From: G963665495 sp963665495
GTDB lineage: Bacteria; Desulfobacterota; Desulfovibrionia; Desulfovibrionales; Desulfovibrionaceae
NCBI GenBank assembly: GCA_963665495.1
Contig: OY762289.1
Coordinates: forward strand, 1,984,001-2,048,000
DNA: 64,000 nucleotides
Reading direction: 5' to 3'
In this document: positions 59,941-64,000 of the stretch, one piece after another
How the letters are laid out: the number at the start of each line of letters is the position of its first letter
Position numbering within the stretch: position 1 is the stretch's first letter
Notes under the pieces: model-generated
Told to the model about the DNA's origin: nothing
The model's database searches: none
The model's input: only the letters and a program-made list of their open reading frames with translations
Made by a program: the position numbers and the translations under genes

Positions 59941-60594
59941 TTATTCCCGCAGACAAGCGCGCAACTCCCGCGCGGTAACAATGAGATAAATATCGTCGCC
60001 CCCCCCGCCCCCTGATGAAAAATCAGCGGTTTTGGTCATTGTCCGTGCGGTCACCCCCGCAGAAAATGCATCATAAACGCCGTCGCCAGAGCCATTGGGA
60101 CCGAGACTTACCAGCACAAAAGCCACATGCGTATGCCTATTGCCGGCATGGTCGGTCACATCAAAGTCCGAGGACACGCTTGCAGCGGCATCCCCTTGGT
60201 AGGCATTATCCACAATGTTTTTTCCAGCCAGGCTGGATCCGCTGCTGTCCCTGCCTTCGAGAAACAGAACCGCATTGCCCCAAACATCGCGCTCGCGCGT
60301 CCGGCAAAGACAGACTCCCAGGTCCGTTTCCTGATCCTGAGCGCAGTCCGTGCTGGAAAGATACGTGGGAAAACGTCCACTGCCGGCCGCATGCCGCACC
60401 AGACATTGTTTTATCAACAACAGATCGGAACGGGTCTGAGCAATACGCCGTGACGTAACAAGCGTTCCCCAGCAGGCTGTCCCCAAAGAGAGCAATAACC
60501 CCATGAGTAATAATACCAGGGAAATTTCCAGCAAACTGAATCCTGCTATTCCGGAAAAAACCAGTGGTACGGGCAGGCGACGTTCATTATTCAT
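59941..60594 (-). CDS. Pseudopilin, first gene of the cluster
   Basis: This 217-residue protein has a longer leader (about 17 residues), then Gly-Phe cleavage at AG-FSLLEISLVLLLMG with Glu at +5. The globular part has RTRERDVWGNAVLFLEG and HVAFVLVSLGPNGSGDGVYDAF, resembling GspH/GspG-type domains. A poly-Gly stretch precedes the end. It starts the four-gene pseudopilin run. No prepilin peptidase, secretin, ATPase or platform protein gene lies in the window, so the machine that assembles these must be elsewhere. Confidence 0.82.
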   Translation of the reverse strand: MNNERRLPVPLVFSGIAGFSLLEISLVLLLMGLLLSLGTACWGTLVTSRRIAQTRSDLLLIKQCLVRHAAGSGRFPTYLSSTDCAQDQETDLGVCLCRTRERDVWGNAVLFLEGRDSSGSSLAGKNIVDNAYQGDAAASVSSDFDVTDHAGNRHTHVAFVLVSLGPNGSGDGVYDAFSAGVTARTMTKTADFSSGGGGGDDIYLIVTARELRACLRE

Positions 60595-60785
60595 CTATCA
60601 ATCTAAATTATTTATTTTAACTATTTTTACTACGATATTCACTTGAAAATAGCGGATTTCACTTGCGACCACAAGAATACGAACGAAGATCGCAAGAGCC
60701 GAAAGGATCGTCCGCCCCAAAATACAGGAGAAGCTTCAATGACAATTTTTTGGACGCCCAGTCGCAAATAAGGTACGAAGCCAGC

Positions 60786-63236
60786 ATGAAACTGCAACGG
60801 TATTTTTTCTTGTTTTGTCTGGTGACGCTGACATGTACGATACTGGCAGAACCGCATCCCGGCCGGACGTTCGCAGCCGAGTCCAATGCCACTTTGAAAA
60901 CGCAAGCTGCTGATTTGCAGCAGGCTGCGACGACGGAAACCTGCCGATCATGCCATGCCGCCTATTTTGAAACCTGGGACCGCACTCTTCACGGAACCTG
61001 CATCAAACAGGTTGATCCGGATTTTGTGAAAACAAAACTTACTCTGCCGGAACATGCGGTTACGATCGGCACGAATAGCTTTACCGTACGATTGGCCAAT
61101 AATAAGCTGGAGTTGCAGGAGTCCGGCCCTGATGGCGAGAAATACTATGACGCCGTTTACGCCCTTGGCGGACGCCGGGTCTATTTTTTTCTGACAGTTC
61201 TGGAAAAAGGCCATTTACAAATTCTGCCCCTGGCATACGACCTTGGAAGCAAGGAATGGTTCGATACAGGGCAAAGCGGCATTTCTCACGTTCCCGGCAG
61301 AAAACCAGGGGCGAGTCCGCAGCTATGGAAAAACAGGGCCTTCAGTTTTACCACCTCCTGTTACAATTGCCATATAAACAGCTACAGCCATGCCTATGAC
61401 CTCGAACATGACAGTTATCCGTCGCTTGGCCCTGTTTCGGGACTGGCTTGCGAAAGTTGCCATGGTCCGGCAGACGCCCATGTCGCAGCGCAGCGAAACA
61501 GCTCAAAAACACAAGTTCCTCCCGACCACAAGATCATTCGAGGGGGAAAGAGCTTTGATACCAGCCAAATCAACGATAACTGCGCCGCATGTCACGCGCT
61601 GGCCCTGCCCTTGACCAAAGGATTTAAGCCCGGTGATGCCTTTTTCGACAATTTCAGCCTGATCTCACTTGAATTTCCGGCTTACTACCCGGACGGACGC
61701 GCCAGAGGCGAAACATTCGTATTCGGCTCCTGGCAGCTTTCCCCCTGCGCTTTGTCCGGCAAGCTCGATTGCCTGCATTGCCACACTCCAGGTGGCAAAT
61801 TTCTTTTTGCCGACGATCCCAACCAGGCCTGCGCTCCGTGTCATGCCGGGCGTGTGGCCGATCCGATACCCCATACGCACCATCCTGCTGATGCAGAAGC
61901 AAGCAAATGCATTTCCTGTCACATGCCTGAACAGACTCTCGGCAGAATCCGCAGCACGGATCACTCCATGCTGCCACCGACTCCCGCATTGACCAAAGCC
62001 TTTGGGTCGCCCAACGCCTGCAACGGCTGCCATACGGACAAAGACGCCTCCTGGGCGGATAAGCACGTACGACAGTGGTCTGCCCGCGATTATCAGGCGC
62101 CTCTTCTGGAGCGGGCCGGATTGATTGACGCAGCAAGAAAACGAGACTGGAGCCGCGTGCCGGACATGATCCGCTATCTTTCCAGCCCGAATTGCAACGC
62201 CTTTTTTACCGCTTCACTGCTGCGACTGCTTTCCGGACACAACGACAAAAAACTCTGGGAAGTGGTGTTGCATTCTCTTGAGGACCCGTCGCCAATGATC
62301 CGGGCAGCCGCCGTACACTACCTCGGACAAAGCGCATGTCCGGATGCCTTCCCTTCCCTGCTGCATGCCATAGGAGACAAGAGCCGACTGGTACGTACGC
62401 AGGCTGCACTTGAAATATCGCAAGTTCCGATAAAGGGATTTCCCATGCTGATTCAAGCGCAGCTGAAACCAGCCATGACCGAATACGTCAGTTCTCTGAT
62501 CTCCCGGCCGGACCATTGGAATGCACACTTTCGCATGGGCGCGCTGTTTGCTCATCAGGGAGACAGAAAAATAGCCCGCAGTGCGTATAAAAAAGCCTTG
62601 GAACTTGAGCCGGACGCCCTGCCCGCCTTAATAAATCTTTCGCTTCTGCAACAGACGAGCGGCGAACTTCCGCAGGCGGAAGAAAACATCCGAAAGGCCT
62701 TGCAACTGGACCCTGAAAATGTTCAGGCTCATTTGACCCTGGGGGTGATACTGGGCAAAAAAGGGGAAAACCAGGCATCGGAACAGGAACTGCGGCATGT
62801 TTTGGATATTGCTCCCAACCAGGCCGAAGCCGCATTCAATCTAGCGGTTTTACTTGCCAAAGACACGGAGAACGACCGGGTGGAAGAAGCGTTGCAATAC
62901 GCGCAACAAGCCTATGATTTGAACCCGGCAGAAGCAAAGTACGCCTTTGCGCTTGCCTACTACCTTAACAAAGCCGAACAGCGAGACAAAGCCGCAACCA
63001 TCCTTGAAAAGAGTCTGCAGGACCGACCGGAAGCGCCGGACATGTACTTGCTGCTAGGCCAGATACAAAGCGAAAAAGGCGATATGCAAGCCGCCAGGGC
63101 CACTTATGAAGCCGGGTTGCAGATGAAAGGGGCCTCGGAAAAATTCAAAAAAGTTCTCAACAACAGACTGAATAAACTGGGGGGAGGAAAAAGCGGGGCG
63201 GAATCCCCTGGCCAACAGGACGAAAAGGATAAGTAA
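60786..63236 (+). CDS. Octahaem cytochrome c with HEAT and TPR repeats
   Basis: This 816-residue exported protein has a signal peptide (YFFLFCLVTLTCTILA). Eight CxxCH haem sites occur in its first about 430 residues: CRSCH, CYNCH, CESCH, CAACH, CLHCH, CAPCH, CISCH and CNGCH. A short HEAT-like segment follows (LEDPSPMIRAAAVHYLGQS). The C-terminal third consists of about six TPRs (GDRKIARSAYKKALELEPDA and others). The haem part resembles cytochrome c554/NrfA-type folds. Periplasmic electron transfer with a protein-binding arm is likely. ATG 60786 is chosen because the signal peptide follows it directly. Confidence 0.9.
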   Translation: MKLQRYFFLFCLVTLTCTILAEPHPGRTFAAESNATLKTQAADLQQAATTETCRSCHAAYFETWDRTLHGTCIKQVDPDFVKTKLTLPEHAVTIGTNSFTVRLANNKLELQESGPDGEKYYDAVYALGGRRVYFFLTVLEKGHLQILPLAYDLGSKEWFDTGQSGISHVPGRKPGASPQLWKNRAFSFTTSCYNCHINSYSHAYDLEHDSYPSLGPVSGLACESCHGPADAHVAAQRNSSKTQVPPDHKIIRGGKSFDTSQINDNCAACHALALPLTKGFKPGDAFFDNFSLISLEFPAYYPDGRARGETFVFGSWQLSPCALSGKLDCLHCHTPGGKFLFADDPNQACAPCHAGRVADPIPHTHHPADAEASKCISCHMPEQTLGRIRSTDHSMLPPTPALTKAFGSPNACNGCHTDKDASWADKHVRQWSARDYQAPLLERAGLIDAARKRDWSRVPDMIRYLSSPNCNAFFTASLLRLLSGHNDKKLWEVVLHSLEDPSPMIRAAAVHYLGQSACPDAFPSLLHAIGDKSRLVRTQAALEISQVPIKGFPMLIQAQLKPAMTEYVSSLISRPDHWNAHFRMGALFAHQGDRKIARSAYKKALELEPDALPALINLSLLQQTSGELPQAEENIRKALQLDPENVQAHLTLGVILGKKGENQASEQELRHVLDIAPNQAEAAFNLAVLLAKDTENDRVEEALQYAQQAYDLNPAEAKYAFALAYYLNKAEQRDKAATILEKSLQDRPEAPDMYLLLGQIQSEKGDMQAARATYEAGLQMKGASEKFKKVLNNRLNKLGGGKSGAESPGQQDEKDK

Positions 63237-63314
63237 CCCCCTTGTAACCTGTTAGTTGCTACTCTTTTCGCGAGTCGATGTAGCGTTGTTCAATTCAACC
63301 TTTGGAGGAAACGC

Positions 63315-63800
63315 ATGAGTGATTTGATTGTTGTTGGATATGATGACCCGCACAAAGCGGAAGAAATCCGCTTTAAGCTGTTAAAGATGCAGAAGGAATA
63401 CCTCATAGACCTGGAAGACGCCGTGGTAGCGATAAAAAAGGAAGACGGCAAAATCAAACTGAACCAGGCTGTGAATCTGACCAAAGCCGGAGCCGTATCC
63501 GGCGGATTCTGGGGATTGCTGATCGGAACGATTTTTCTCAGTCCGTTGCTGGGAGTCGCCGTGGGTGCGGGCGCCGGGGCCATTTCAGGCGCTCTGTCCG
63601 ATGTCGGCATTAACGACGACTTCATGAAAGAACTGGCAACCCATTTGAAACCCGGTGCTTCCGCCTTGTTCGTCCTCGTACGCAAGGCCACACCGGACAA
63701 GGTCCTGGACGAACTCAAAGGAATCGGCGGCAAAATCATCAAAACATCTTTGACACACGAAGACGAAGAAAAGCTGCAACAGGCTCTGGACGGAAAATAG
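63315..63800 (+). CDS. DUF1269 family membrane protein
   Basis: This 161-residue protein matches DUF1269. It has an N-terminal ferredoxin-like fold (LIVVGYDDPHKAEEIRFKLLKMQKE), a Gly-rich hydrophobic stretch at about 55-95 (GGFWGLLIGTIFLSPLLGVAVGAGAGAISGALSD) and a C-terminal domain with SALFVLVRKATPDKVLDEL. Members are widespread and uncharacterised, sometimes linked to stress. TGGAGG lies before ATG 63315. It stands alone and ends at a hairpin terminator. Confidence 0.88.
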   Translation: MSDLIVVGYDDPHKAEEIRFKLLKMQKEYLIDLEDAVVAIKKEDGKIKLNQAVNLTKAGAVSGGFWGLLIGTIFLSPLLGVAVGAGAGAISGALSDVGINDDFMKELATHLKPGASALFVLVRKATPDKVLDELKGIGGKIIKTSLTHEDEEKLQQALDGK

Positions 63801-63808
63801 CTTAACCT

Positions 63809-63846
63809 GCAACCGGCGGATAGCAATGCCCGCCGGTTGCCTTCTC
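63809..63846 (+). terminator. Hairpin terminator after the DUF1269 gene
   Basis: GCAACCGGCGG (63809-63819) pairs perfectly with CCGCCGGTTGC (63830-63840), an 11-bp stem with a 10-base loop. The following bases (CTTCTC) are only moderately T-rich. The last 150 bases of the window hold no supported gene. Confidence 0.7.
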
Positions 63847-64000
63847 CCAGACATGGGCATGGCTGCCTCAGTCCGCAGCACTGTCAGCAGTCCGGACTGA
63901 TGATCCCGTAAAAACGGCATTTTCAAATTGCACACCGACACATTGCCTGTATTTCTTTTCTTTTTCTCTATGATTTTCTTGCACAGAGATAAAAATCGCA

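Noticed and set aside
1..64000. CRISPR array
   Set aside because: No regularly spaced direct repeats were seen anywhere in the window, and no cas genes are present.

Overview
The window looks like a chromosome segment of a motile, anaerobic, Gram-negative bacterium of the Desulfobacterota, probably Desulfovibrionales-like. This is an inference from gene content, not from a marker gene: flagellin, MotAB and FapA, a Maf-type flagellin glycosylation locus, a multihaem cytochrome c, a glycyl radical enzyme, FmdE, TonB/ExbBD with a TonB-dependent receptor, and an Mla-type lipid transporter. I cannot name the species.

Layout. 1-7 kb (minus strand): motility genes (motA, motB, a DUF342/FapA protein, a CgeB-like glycosyltransferase, a partial zinc-ribbon membrane protein) next to a partner-switching module (response regulator-PP2C phosphatase, anti-sigma kinase-like ATPase, STAS protein). 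6.9-11.3 kb (minus): dtd, queD and dnaE, packed closely. 12.1-13.0 kb (plus): one flagellin gene with a good sigma-28 promoter and a leader hairpin that looks like a CsrA site.

13.1-18.8 kb: an island-like stretch lying between an intact tRNA-Pro(CGG) gene (18.7 kb) and a decayed copy of its 3' half (13.1 kb). It is very AT-rich from 13.2 to 17.4 kb. It carries an ASCH-domain gene and a large GNAT-PIN multidomain gene split by a 1,311-bp ISL3-family insertion sequence. The IS has clear ends and an exact 8-bp target duplication. Removing the IS and one copy of the duplication restores a single frame of about 680 codons, so the insertion is probably recent. An acetate/succinate transporter gene (satP-like) is also in this interval.

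18.9-26.5 kb: a GIY-YIG protein, a cyclic-nucleotide-binding protein, then a glycosylation locus: a MAF/DUF115 protein, two divergently transcribed paralogous GT2 glycosyltransferases and a third GT2 protein with an added Rossmann-like domain. These probably decorate flagellin.

26.5-40.6 kb (all minus): fifteen tightly packed genes. They encode a TonB-dependent receptor, FmdE, three SAM methyltransferases, two complete FecBCD-type ABC importers, a dedicated TonB-ExbB-ExbD and a DUF364 protein. This is a complete route for taking up an unknown metal chelate across both membranes, with enzymes that could modify it. With the GNAT-PIN/ASCH module it is the best candidate here for an undescribed system. 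A plus-strand XRE regulator with a molybdate-binding-like sensor domain lies divergently next to it.

43-49.5 kb (plus): a B12-independent glycerol/1,2-diol dehydratase (glycyl radical enzyme), its activase, and a two-component system with a PocR sensor domain. 49.5-57.3 kb: an SDR oxidoreductase, a PreP-like M16 protease and an Mla/MCE lipid-transport operon with a STAS domain fused to the permease. 57.3-60.6 kb (minus): four pseudopilin genes in a row, one carrying a large lectin-like domain, with no secretion machinery beside them. 60.8-63.8 kb (plus): an octahaem cytochrome with HEAT and TPR repeats and a DUF1269 membrane protein.
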